Below, one piece after another: positions 1-5,343 of a DNA stretch of 5,620 bases (positions within the stretch are counted from its first letter, which is position 1; each line of letters begins with the position of its first letter). The notes under the pieces are model-generated. The model was not told the origin of the DNA and did not search any database. It saw only the letters and a program-made list of their open reading frames with translations. This DNA is from Methylobacteriaceae bacterium (GTDB taxonomy: Bacteria; Pseudomonadota; Alphaproteobacteria; Rhizobiales; Beijerinckiaceae): contig JAFAPJ010000605.1 in NCBI GenBank assembly GCA_019247255.1, positions 1-5,620 of the forward strand, read 5' to 3'. Position numbers and translations under genes: made by a program.

Positions 1-44
1 CGCAAGGGGGAGGGGAGCGCTCGCGCCCGGGCTTTCCCCTTGCG
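1..44. repeat. G/C-rich inverted repeat upstream of rpsB
   Basis: A perfect 9-base inverted repeat, CGCAAGGGG at 1-9 and CCCCTTGCG at 36-44, encloses 26 bases that can fold further (GCG 17-19 with CGC 24-26 around a CTCG loop). The left arm starts at the first base of the window, so the stem may be longer than seen. No T-run follows the right arm (next bases TCCGGG), so a classical intrinsic terminator on the + strand is not well supported. It could belong to the 3' end of an upstream gene outside the window or to the control region of rpsB. The right arm overlaps the candidate -35 box described separately. Confidence 0.45.
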
Positions 45-68
45 TCCGGGCCTCCTTTCGCCTATCTG
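40..68 (+). promoter_or_regulatory. Candidate sigma-70-type promoter for rpsB
   Basis: TTGCGT at 40-45 and TATCTG at 63-68 are separated by 17 bases, the optimal spacing for a vegetative promoter. Shifted by one base they read CTTGCG/CTATCT, close to the CTTGAC/CTATAT form typical of rhizobial housekeeping promoters. The -10 box lies in the least GC-rich part of the upstream region. Transcription would begin near 75, leaving about 100 bases of leader. The -35 box matches the consensus only partly, so this is an inference from spacing and position. Confidence 0.38.
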
Positions 69-74
69 CCCCGC

Positions 75-175
75 ATCCCACACGCGGATTACGGCCTCAT
101 GCCCGAATGAGGCGTCCGGTGCCGGCTCGCCAGAGCCGGCCGATCGCTCCGCGGCGGATTGAACCGGAGAACACG
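75..175 (+). promoter_or_regulatory. Structured rpsB mRNA leader with two hairpins
   Basis: Two perfect hairpins lie side by side. GCCTCAT 94-100 pairs with ATGAGGC 107-113 around a 6-base loop, and can extend past a bulge at 93 via 91-92 with 114-115. GCCGGCTC 121-128 pairs with GAGCCGGC 133-140 around a GCCA loop. Downstream, CTCCG 147-151 can pair with CGGAG 165-169, which contains the ribosome binding site of rpsB. In gammaproteobacteria S2 is known to repress its own rpsB-tsf mRNA through a structured leader. Whether this leader does the same is inference, since I cannot match it to a known covariance model. Confidence 0.45.
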
Positions 176-1249
176 ATGGCCCTTCCCGATTTCTCGATGC
201 GCCAGCTCCTCGAGGCCGGCGCCCATTTCGGTCACCAGTCGCACCGCTGGAACCCGAAGATGTCGCAGTTCATCTTCGGCACCCGCAACAACATCCACAT
301 CATCGACCTCGCCCAGACGGTGCCGATGCTGCACCGCGCCCTGCAGGCGGTGTCCGACACGGTGGCGGGCGGCGGCCGCGTGCTCTTCGTCGGCACCAAG
401 CGGCAGGCCTCGGACGCGGTCGCGGAGGCCGCGCGGCGCTCGGCGCAGTACTTCGTCAACTCGCGCTGGCTCGGCGGCATGCTGACCAACTGGAAGACGA
501 TCTCGGCCTCGATCAACCGGCTGCGCACGCTTGAGGAGACGCTGCAGGTTGGCGGCCCCGGCCTCACCAAGAAGGAGCGCCTGATGCTCTCCCGCGAGAA
601 GGAGAAGCTTGAAAAGGCTCTCGGCGGGATCAAGGACATGGGCGGCGTGCCCGACCTTCTGTTCGTGATCGACACGAACAAGGAGGCGCTCGCCATCAAG
701 GAGGCGGGCCGGCTCGGCATCCCGGTTGCCGCGATCGTCGACACGAACTGCAACCCGGACGGAATCGCCTTCCCGGTTCCTGCGAACGACGACGCGGGCC
801 GCGCCATCCAGCTCTATTGCGAGCTCGTGGCACGCGCGGCGATCGACGGGATCGGGCGGAGCCAGGGCGACGTCGGGATCGATATCGGGGCGTCCGAGAC
901 GCCCTTCGTCGAGGAGCTTCCGGCCGCGAACCTCAACGAGGCTCCGGCTGCCCCGGCGGCATCGGAAGAGCCGACCGAAGCCTCCGCCCCGGCCGCGCCC
1001 GCTGAGCCGACCGAGGCCTTCGAGATCCTGGCGGCGCCGCGCGGCGCGCCCGACGATCTCACCAAGCTCACGGGCGTCGGGCCGCAGCTCGCCACCAAGC
1101 TGAACGACGCCGGCATCTTCCATTTCTGGCAGATCGGCGCGATGAGCCCGGACGATGTCGCCAAGCTCGACCAGGACCTCAAGCTCAACGGCCGAATCGG
1201 TCGCGACAACTGGATCAGCCAGGCCCGCGCCCTGATCGAAGCCGCCTGA
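176..1249 (+). CDS. rpsB: 30S ribosomal protein S2 with long C-terminal extension
   Basis: S2 sits at the head-body junction on the back of the small ribosomal subunit and is needed for S1 binding and initiation. The product is 357 residues. The S2 core runs from residue 1 to about 227, with the N-terminal [10 protein letters not shown] motif (11-20), the [22 protein letters not shown] block (24-45), [14 protein letters not shown] (93-106) and the second family signature [13 protein letters not shown] to GIP (159-183). After a linker rich in Ala, Pro and Glu (about 248-282), residues about 292-355 form a small domain with a helix-hairpin-helix-like [12 protein letters not shown] segment. Typical S2 proteins have about 230-260 residues; longer forms with this tail are known in Rhizobiales. 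The ATG at 176 is chosen because GGAGA (166-170) lies 5 bases upstream and [15 protein letters not shown] matches family N-termini. An in-frame ATG at 107 would add 23 unlikely residues. First gene of the cluster; tsf follows after 99 bases. Confidence 0.98.
   Translation: MALPDFSMRQLLEAGAHFGHQSHRWNPKMSQFIFGTRNNIHIIDLAQTVPMLHRALQAVSDTVAGGGRVLFVGTKRQASDAVAEAARRSAQYFVNSRWLGGMLTNWKTISASINRLRTLEETLQVGGPGLTKKERLMLSREKEKLEKALGGIKDMGGVPDLLFVIDTNKEALAIKEAGRLGIPVAAIVDTNCNPDGIAFPVPANDDAGRAIQLYCELVARAAIDGIGRSQGDVGIDIGASETPFVEELPAANLNEAPAAPAASEEPTEASAPAAPAEPTEAFEILAAPRGAPDDLTKLTGVGPQLATKLNDAGIFHFWQIGAMSPDDVAKLDQDLKLNGRIGRDNWISQARALIEAA
1049..1240 (+). other. Helix-hairpin-helix-like domain at S2 C-terminus
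   Basis: This segment encodes residues 292-355 of S2, joined to the core by a flexible Ala/Pro/Glu linker. It reads [20 protein letters not shown] followed by [20 protein letters not shown] and ends [19 protein letters not shown]. The hxGhGxxxAxxL pattern is that of helix-hairpin-helix folds, which usually contact nucleic acid backbones non-specifically. From memory, related tails occur on S2, on L21 and on NuoE of alphaproteobacteria, so the module seems to be appended to unrelated proteins. Its function is not known to me. It is in frame, without stops, and has codon use like the core, so it is part of the gene and not a frameshift artefact. Confidence 0.8.
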
Positions 1250-1263
1250 CCGTCGAGACGTCC

Positions 1264-1329
1264 CGCCCGGCTTCCGGGCGCTTCTGAGACCGACAACAAG
1301 CCAAGCGAAGCCGGCCATGAGCCGGCTTC
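1264..1329 (+). promoter_or_regulatory. Two hairpins in the rpsB-tsf gap, possibly alternative folds
   Basis: CGCCCGG 1264-1270 pairs with CCGGGCG 1274-1280 around a 3-base loop. GAAGCCGGC 1307-1315 pairs with GCCGGCTTC 1321-1329 around a CATGA loop, giving a perfect 9-base-pair stem ending 9 bases before the tsf ribosome binding site. CCGGCTTC 1267-1274 is also complementary to GAAGCCGG 1307-1314, so the two hairpins compete with a third, longer-range helix. No T-run follows either stem, so these are not obvious terminators. They may tune the ratio of EF-Ts to S2, act as a processing or stability element, or simply reflect GC-rich spacer sequence. Confidence 0.5.
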
Positions 1330-1338
1330 CGCGCACAT

Positions 1339-1343
1339 GGAGA
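1339..1343 (+). promoter_or_regulatory. Ribosome binding site that sets the tsf start
   Basis: GGAGA lies 5 bases before the ATG at 1349, the same motif and spacing as in front of rpsB. It overlaps the in-frame ATG at 1337, which therefore cannot use it and has no good site of its own. This decides the start in favour of 1349. Confidence 0.75.
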
Positions 1344-1348
1344 CGACG

Positions 1349-2308
1349 ATGGCTGCGGTGAGCGCCGCGATGGTGAAGGAGCTGCGCGAGAAGACCGGCG
1401 CAGGCATGATGGATTGCAAGTCCGCCCTCGGCGAGACGGCCGGCGACATCGAGGCGGCGGTCGACTGGCTGCGCAAGAAGGGGCTGGCGAAGGCCGCCAA
1501 GAAGGCGGGTCGCACGGCGGCCGAGGGGCTGATCGCGGTCGAGAGCCCCGGGCATTCGGGCGTGATCCTCGAGGTCAACATCGAGACGGACTTCGCGGCC
1601 CGCAACGCCGACTTCCAGGCTTTCGCGCGCGAGACGGCCAAGCTCGCGCTCAACACCAACGGAACGTTGGAGGCCGTCGAGGCGGCGCACTTCCCGGGTT
1701 CGTCGACGACCGTCAAGGACAAGCTGCCGGAGCTCATCGCGACGATCGGCGAGAACATGTCGCTCCGTCGCGTGGCGAAGCTCACGGTCGGCAGGGGCTA
1801 CGTCGCAAGCTATGTCCACACGCCGATCAGCGAAGGCCTCGGCCGCCTCGGCGTGCTCGTCGCGCTCGAATCGGAGGGCGACGTCGCTGCGCTCGCGACC
1901 CTCGGCGGCCAGATCGCCAAACATGTGGCGGCCATGAACCCGGCGGCGGTCGATGCCTCGGGCGTGGACGCCGCCACCATCGAGCGCGAGAGCGCGATCC
2001 TTCGGGAGAAGAACGCCGGCAAGCCGGACCACGTCCTCGCCAAGATCGTCGAGAGCGGGCTCAAGTCCTTCTACAAGGAGAACACTCTCCTCGATCAGGC
2101 GTCCGTCATCCCTGACCACGCCGGCAAGACGTTCACGCAACTGCTCAAGGAGGCCGAGGGCAAGCTCGGCAAGCCCGTCGCTCTCAAGGGCTTCGTCCGC
2201 TACGCCCTCGGCGAGGGTATCGAGAAGGAAGAAACCGATTTCGCGGCCGAAGTCGCGGCGCAATCGGGCGTCGGGCGTAAGCCCGGCGAGGACAAGCCGA
2301 CGGCGTGA
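1349..2308 (+). CDS. tsf: Translation elongation factor Ts
   Basis: EF-Ts is the cytoplasmic guanine nucleotide exchange factor that releases GDP from EF-Tu so that EF-Tu can reload with GTP and aminoacyl-tRNA. The product is 319 residues, near the usual alphaproteobacterial length of about 305-310. The N-terminal UBA-like module carries the family signature LREKTGAGMMDCKSAL (12-27). The EF-Tu-contacting core has EVNIETDFAARNADF (75-89), in which T80-D81-F82 correspond to the Asp-Phe pair that disrupts the Mg site of EF-Tu. The Val that normally follows this motif is Ala here. The dimerisation and C-terminal parts include GGQIAKHVAAMNP (186-198) and a terminal VRYALGEGIEKEE (283-295). The order rpsB-tsf is conserved widely in bacteria, and the two genes are probably co-transcribed, with the intervening hairpins able to adjust tsf output. 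A candidate terminator follows the stop codon by 5 bases. Confidence 0.98.
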   Translation: MAAVSAAMVKELREKTGAGMMDCKSALGETAGDIEAAVDWLRKKGLAKAAKKAGRTAAEGLIAVESPGHSGVILEVNIETDFAARNADFQAFARETAKLALNTNGTLEAVEAAHFPGSSTTVKDKLPELIATIGENMSLRRVAKLTVGRGYVASYVHTPISEGLGRLGVLVALESEGDVAALATLGGQIAKHVAAMNPAAVDASGVDAATIERESAILREKNAGKPDHVLAKIVESGLKSFYKENTLLDQASVIPDHAGKTFTQLLKEAEGKLGKPVALKGFVRYALGEGIEKEETDFAAEVAAQSGVGRKPGEDKPTA

Positions 2309-2313
2309 GACGA

Positions 2314-2336
2314 GGGCGGCGCGAGCCGCCCGTTTT
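2314..2336 (+). terminator. Candidate terminator or attenuator behind tsf
   Basis: GGGCGGC 2314-2320 pairs perfectly with GCCGCCC 2325-2331 around a GCGA tetraloop of the stable GNRA class. One base later come four T residues (2333-2336). The element begins 5 bases after the tsf stop. The T-run is short, so termination may be partial. In E. coli rpsB-tsf is also separated from pyrH by a terminator, which supports the reading. I see no clear promoter in the 33 bases between this element and pyrH, so some read-through into pyrH is likely. Confidence 0.55.
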
Positions 2337-2357
2337 GCAGGCGCACGCGGCGGAACG

Positions 2358-2363
2358 AAGAGG
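2358..2363 (+). promoter_or_regulatory. Ribosome binding site that sets the pyrH start
   Basis: AAGAGG lies 6 bases ahead of the GTG at 2370. It is the only purine-rich Shine-Dalgarno-like stretch near the start of the conserved kinase sequence. It would be 18 bases from the alternative TTG at 2382, which is too far. Confidence 0.6.
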
Positions 2364-2369
2364 CTGGCG

Positions 2370-3086
2370 GTGGCGGCACAGTTGCGGCGCGTCCTGGTGA
2401 AGCTGTCCGGCGAGGCGCTCGCGGCGGCGGATGGGTATTGGCTGTCCGCGCAGACGCTCGCGAGCCTCGCGAGCGACATCGCCGAGACGACCCGCGCCGG
2501 CTTCGAGATCGCTGTCGTGGTCGGCGGCGGAAACGTCATCCGGGGCTCCCGGATGGCGCAGGCCGGCTGGATCGACCGTCCGACCGCGGATTCGATGGGC
2601 ATGCTGGCGACCGTCATGAACTCGCTCGCGCTCGAGACGGCGCTGAACGCGGCCGGCGTCTCGGCCCGGACCATGTCCGCCGTCTCGATGCCGACGATCT
2701 GCGAGACCTATGCGCGCCAGCCAGCGCTTCACCATCTCGCCCGCGGCCAGGTCGTCGTCCTGGCGGGCGGCACCGGCAACCCCTTCTTCACCACGGACAC
2801 CGCGGCCGTGCTCCGCGCGGCCGAGCTCGGCTGCGGCGCCGTGCTCAAGGCGACGCAGGTCGACGGCGTCTATTCGGCCGACCCAAAATCCGACCCGCAT
2901 GCAACGCGCTTCGACCGGCTCACCCATGACGAGGCGATCGCGCGCGACCTGAAGATCATGGACACGGCGGCCTTCGCGCTCGCGCGCGAGAGCCGGCTCA
3001 CGGTGATCGTCGGCTCCGTCCATGCGCCGAGCTCCATCCACGGCATCCTGTCCGGCGCGTCCCCTTCGACGGCCGTCGCCCCTTGA
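2370..3086 (+). CDS. pyrH: UMP kinase (uridylate kinase), GTG start
   Basis: PyrH phosphorylates UMP to UDP with ATP, the step that feeds UTP and CTP synthesis. Bacterial enzymes are cytoplasmic hexamers of the amino acid kinase fold, generally activated by GTP and inhibited by UTP. The product is 238 residues, the usual family size. Motifs in order are the nucleotide-binding VLVKLSGEAL (8-17), VVVGGGNVIRG, DSMGMLATVMNSLALETAL for UMP binding and oligomer contacts, GGTGNPFFTTDTAAVLRA, and KATQVDGVYSADPK for ATP binding. No ATG lies between the tsf stop and the conserved KLSGEAL. GTG at 2370 is chosen for its AAGAGG site at 6 bases and for the resulting length; TTG at 2382 would give 234 residues. 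Upstream, the open frame runs back into tsf in another phase and is not coding. The gene follows the candidate terminator and precedes frr by 52 bases, the widespread pyrH-frr pair. Confidence 0.97.
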   Translation: MAAQLRRVLVKLSGEALAAADGYWLSAQTLASLASDIAETTRAGFEIAVVVGGGNVIRGSRMAQAGWIDRPTADSMGMLATVMNSLALETALNAAGVSARTMSAVSMPTICETYARQPALHHLARGQVVVLAGGTGNPFFTTDTAAVLRAAELGCGAVLKATQVDGVYSADPKSDPHATRFDRLTHDEAIARDLKIMDTAAFALARESRLTVIVGSVHAPSSIHGILSGASPSTAVAP

Positions 3087-3138
3087 AGCCGCGGGTCCCC
3101 GGGCGTAAGCGCGATCCTCTTCCGACACGAGACCGACG

Positions 3139-3702
3139 ATGGCTGTGACGACGTTTGACGTCAGCGAGATCAAGCGCCGAATGCAGGGCGCCGTGGCGTC
3201 GCTGAAGCAGGATCTCGGAAGCCTGCGGACCGGCAGGGCGACGCCGAGCCTCCTCGATCCCATCCAGGTCGACGCCTACGGCGCCGCGATGTCGATGGCG
3301 CAGGTCGCGACGATCAGCGTGCCGGAGCCCCGGCTCCTGTCCGTGCAGGTCTGGGACCGGAGCATGGTGAGCGCGGTCGAGAAGGCGATCCGCGAATCCG
3401 ATCTCGGCCTCAACCCGCAGACGGAAGGGCAGACGATCCGCCTGCGCATCCCCGAGATGAACGAGCAGCGCCGGCGCGAGATGGTCAAGGTCGCGCATAA
3501 ATACGCCGAAGAGGCTCGGGTCGCGGTCCGGCACGTGCGCCGCGACGGGCTCGACCTACTAAAGAAGCTCGAGAAGGATGGGCACCTGAGCGAAGACGAC
3601 GGCAAGCGGCATGCCGCCGAGGTGCAGAAAGCGACGGACGCGGCCGTAGCCGAGGTCGACACGGTGACCGCCGCAAAGGAAAAGGAAATCATGCACGTCT
3701 AA
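3139..3702 (+). CDS. frr: Ribosome recycling factor
   Basis: RRF works with EF-G to split the post-termination ribosome and free mRNA and tRNA. The product is 187 residues, against 185-187 normally. The sequence covers both domains: the three-helix bundle (about 1-30 and 105-187) and the inserted beta-rich domain (about 31-104). Recognisable stretches are [15 protein letters not shown] (27-40), [24 protein letters not shown] (89-112) and VRRDG (133-137). The last contains the arginine region known to be essential in E. coli RRF. ATG at 3139 has only a weak site (GAGA at 3129-3132), but the N-terminus matches the family and no better start exists. Codons 140-141 are a tandem CTA CTA just after the essential VRRD, rare Leu codons in this very GC-rich context. 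Stop is TAA; uppS follows by 27 bases. Confidence 0.98.
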   Translation: MAVTTFDVSEIKRRMQGAVASLKQDLGSLRTGRATPSLLDPIQVDAYGAAMSMAQVATISVPEPRLLSVQVWDRSMVSAVEKAIRESDLGLNPQTEGQTIRLRIPEMNEQRRREMVKVAHKYAEEARVAVRHVRRDGLDLLKKLEKDGHLSEDDGKRHAAEVQKATDAAVAEVDTVTAAKEKEIMHV

Positions 3703-3729
3703 GGTTCGTGCCGACTGGCCGGACGCCGC

Positions 3730-4500
3730 ATGCCGCTCGAAACCAAATCCCTCGCGCTCGCGGTCACGGCCCCCGCGCCGACGCCGAGCGCCATCCCTCG
3801 GCATGTCGCGATCATCATGGACGGCAATGGTCGCTGGGCGGCCCGGCGCGGACTTCCTCGCCTCGAAGGGCATCGGCGCGGCGTCGAGGCGGTTCGCCGG
3901 GCGGTGCGGGTCTCAAGCGACCTCGGGGTCGGCTATCTTACGGTCTACGGCTTCTCGTCCGAGAACTGGCGTCGCCCGCCCGACGAGATCGAGGACCTGT
4001 TCGGGCTGCTCAAGCGCTTCATCCGCAACGATCTCGCCGACCTGCACGCATCCAACGTGCGGGTGCGGGTGATCGGCGACCGCGACGGCCTCGCGACCGA
4101 CCTGCGCGAGCTCATCGCCGAGGCCGAGGAGGTGACGCGCCTCAATACCGGCCTCGTCCTCGTGATCGCCTTCAATTACGGCGGCCGGCAGGAGATCGTG
4201 CGCGCCGTCCAGGAGCTCGCCAGGCAGGTCATGGCGGGCGAGCTCTCGCCCGAGGAGATCGACATGGCGCGGATCTGCGACCATCTCGACACGCGGGGCA
4301 TCCCGGATCCCGACCTCGTCATCCGCACTTCGGGCGAGATGCGCGTGTCGAACTTCCTGCCCTGGCAGACAGCCTATTCCGAGTTCGTCTTCCTGCCGGA
4401 CCTCTGGCCGGATTTCGACGACCGCGCCTTCCGGGCCGCCATCGACCTCTTCGCCAGCCGCGATCGCCGTTTCGGCGGCCGGGGCGTGCAGGCGGTCTGA
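3730..4500 (+). CDS. uppS: Undecaprenyl diphosphate synthase (cis-prenyltransferase)
   Basis: UppS adds eight isopentenyl diphosphates to farnesyl diphosphate in cis configuration, giving the C55 diphosphate that becomes the lipid carrier for peptidoglycan, O-antigen and related glycans. It works at the cytoplasmic face of the membrane. The product is 256 residues, the normal size. The signature [14 protein letters not shown] (24-37) contains the catalytic Asp31. Other conserved blocks are [10 protein letters not shown] (51-60), [10 protein letters not shown] (74-83), [11 protein letters not shown] (147-157) and the IPP-binding [23 protein letters not shown] (196-218), ending WPDFD and RRFGG. 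Residues 1-22 are a loose Ala/Pro-rich N-terminus before the core. The ATG at 3730 has only a weak GGA site at 3721-3723 and may depend on coupling with frr upstream. The stop lies one base before the cdsA start. Its substrates derive from the MEP pathway that includes dxr downstream. Confidence 0.98.
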   Translation: MPLETKSLALAVTAPAPTPSAIPRHVAIIMDGNGRWAARRGLPRLEGHRRGVEAVRRAVRVSSDLGVGYLTVYGFSSENWRRPPDEIEDLFGLLKRFIRNDLADLHASNVRVRVIGDRDGLATDLRELIAEAEEVTRLNTGLVLVIAFNYGGRQEIVRAVQELARQVMAGELSPEEIDMARICDHLDTRGIPDPDLVIRTSGEMRVSNFLPWQTAYSEFVFLPDLWPDFDDRAFRAAIDLFASRDRRFGGRGVQAV

Positions 4501-4501
4501 C

Positions 4502-5332
4502 ATGCCGGGGCCCGGCCTCGACCGGGGCCGGGAGCTCCGGCTGAGAACGTTGTCGGGCGCGCTCCTCGCGGCGCTCGCGCTTCTCGCGACCTGGTGGGGC
4601 GGCATGCCGTTCGCGCTGCTCTGGCTCGCCGGAGGCGTTGCGGTCGCGGCGGAGTGGTACGCGATGGCGCGCGTCGAGCCGCGCCGGCTGCTTCTCGGGC
4701 TCGCATCGACGGGGCTCGCGGTGATGGCCGGGTGCGATCTCGCGGGCGCCGGGCCATGGCCGATCCTCGCGATCGGCGCGGCGACCTGCGTCCTCGTCGC
4801 GCTCCTCGGCCGTGCCCGCCGGGATCGGGTCTGGGGCCTCGGCGGCTTCGCCTACGCGGCGGCGCTCGCGCTCGTGCCGCCGGCCGTCCGCGACCGTCCG
4901 GAGCTCGGGGCTGCGGCGATCCTGTGGATGTTCGCCGTCGTCTGGACCACGGATATTGCGGCCTTCTTCGCCGGACGCCGGCTCGGCGGACCGAAGCTTT
5001 GGCCGGCGGTCAGCCCGGGCAAGACCTGGTCGGGCGGGCTCGGTGGGCTGCTCGCGGCGACGGCCGTCGCGACCGGCCTCGCCGCTTATCTTGCGGGCCC
5101 GGCCGGCCCGCCGGGCGGCTGGTTCGGGGTCGCGCTCGCCTCGGCCGTCGCGTCGGTCGCGAGTCAGGCGGGCGACCTCGCGGAATCCGCGATGAAGCGG
5201 CGCTTCGCCGTGAAGGATTCGGGGGGGCTCATCCCCGGCCACGGAGGCGTGATGGATCGGCTCGACGGCTTCGCCGCGGTGGCCATCCTGTGCGGGATCG
5301 CCCTCGTGGGGGCGCGCGGGGTTGGGCTTTAA
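4502..5332 (+). CDS. cdsA: Phosphatidate cytidylyltransferase (CDP-diacylglycerol synthase)
   Basis: CdsA converts CTP and phosphatidic acid to CDP-diacylglycerol and diphosphate in the inner membrane, the branch point for all major phospholipids. The product is 276 residues, within the family range of about 260-290. It is strongly hydrophobic, with roughly eight likely membrane segments (near 17-33, 37-54, 62-79, 87-103, 112-127, 137-157, 178-198, 207-222 and 256-272; one of these may be peripheral). The catalytic region has TDIAAFFAGRRLGGPKLWP (150-168) and SPGKTWSGG (171-179). The family signature from S229 to D255 is complete, with KR (232-233), KD (238-239), HGG (247-249) and DR (252-253), the residues that bind metal and substrate. 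The ATG at 4502 follows the uppS stop by one base without a clear Shine-Dalgarno site, so translation is probably coupled. A 7-base-pair hairpin lies in the first codons (4511-4532). dxr follows after 11 bases. Confidence 0.97.
   Translation: MPGPGLDRGRELRLRTLSGALLAALALLATWWGGMPFALLWLAGGVAVAAEWYAMARVEPRRLLLGLASTGLAVMAGCDLAGAGPWPILAIGAATCVLVALLGRARRDRVWGLGGFAYAAALALVPPAVRDRPELGAAAILWMFAVVWTTDIAAFFAGRRLGGPKLWPAVSPGKTWSGGLGGLLAATAVATGLAAYLAGPAGPPGGWFGVALASAVASVASQAGDLAESAMKRRFAVKDSGGLIPGHGGVMDRLDGFAAVAILCGIALVGARGVGL
4511..4532 (+). other. GC hairpin at the start of cdsA coding sequence
   Basis: CCCGGCC 4511-4517 is perfectly complementary to GGCCGGG 4526-4532 with an 8-base loop, 9 bases after the first base of the cdsA start codon. 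In mRNA it would fall within the ribosome footprint at initiation. Together with the missing Shine-Dalgarno site and the one-base gap to uppS, it suggests that cdsA is read mainly by ribosomes finishing uppS, which would melt the stem. Such stems also arise by chance in DNA this GC-rich. Confidence 0.4.
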
Positions 5333-5343
5333 CGCGAGGGTTC

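Noticed and set aside
99..110. Three-codon mini-ORF (ATG CCC GAA TGA) in the rpsB leader hairpin
   Set aside because: No ribosome binding site precedes it and such triplets are common by chance; no attenuation logic is visible.
107..175. Upstream in-frame ATG for rpsB adding 23 residues
   Set aside because: It lies inside the leader hairpin, has no ribosome binding site, and the added residues do not resemble S2. The ATG at 176 has GGAGA at ideal spacing.
1337..1348. Earlier in-frame ATG for tsf
   Set aside because: It overlaps the GGAGA site that serves the ATG at 1349 and lacks its own site. The sequence after 1349 matches usual EF-Ts N-termini.
814..1785. 323-codon - strand open frame across the end of rpsB and start of tsf
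   Set aside because: It spans two well-supported genes in the opposite sense, and its translation is dominated by Ser/Ala/Arg without recognisable motifs.
1953..2369. Extension of the pyrH frame back into tsf
   Set aside because: This part overlaps tsf in another phase, is Ser/Arg-rich, and lies upstream of the only plausible ribosome binding site for pyrH.
89..2674. 861-codon open frame on the - strand across rpsB, tsf and part of pyrH
   Set aside because: It lies in exact codon register with rpsB and tsf, so a stop would need a TTA, CTA or TCA sense codon; TTA and CTA are absent and TCA avoided in these GC-rich genes. The product is Arg/Asp/Leu-rich low-complexity sequence with no family motif.
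3708..4544. 278-codon + strand open frame overlapping uppS in another phase
   Set aside because: uppS carries all cis-prenyltransferase motifs in its own frame. The overlapping frame is Arg/Pro/Gly-rich with no motif.
4319..5242. 307-codon - strand open frame opposite uppS/cdsA
   Set aside because: The product is highly charged Arg/Glu/Pro-rich sequence typical of the antisense of a hydrophobic GC-rich membrane protein gene; cdsA on the + strand has a complete family signature.
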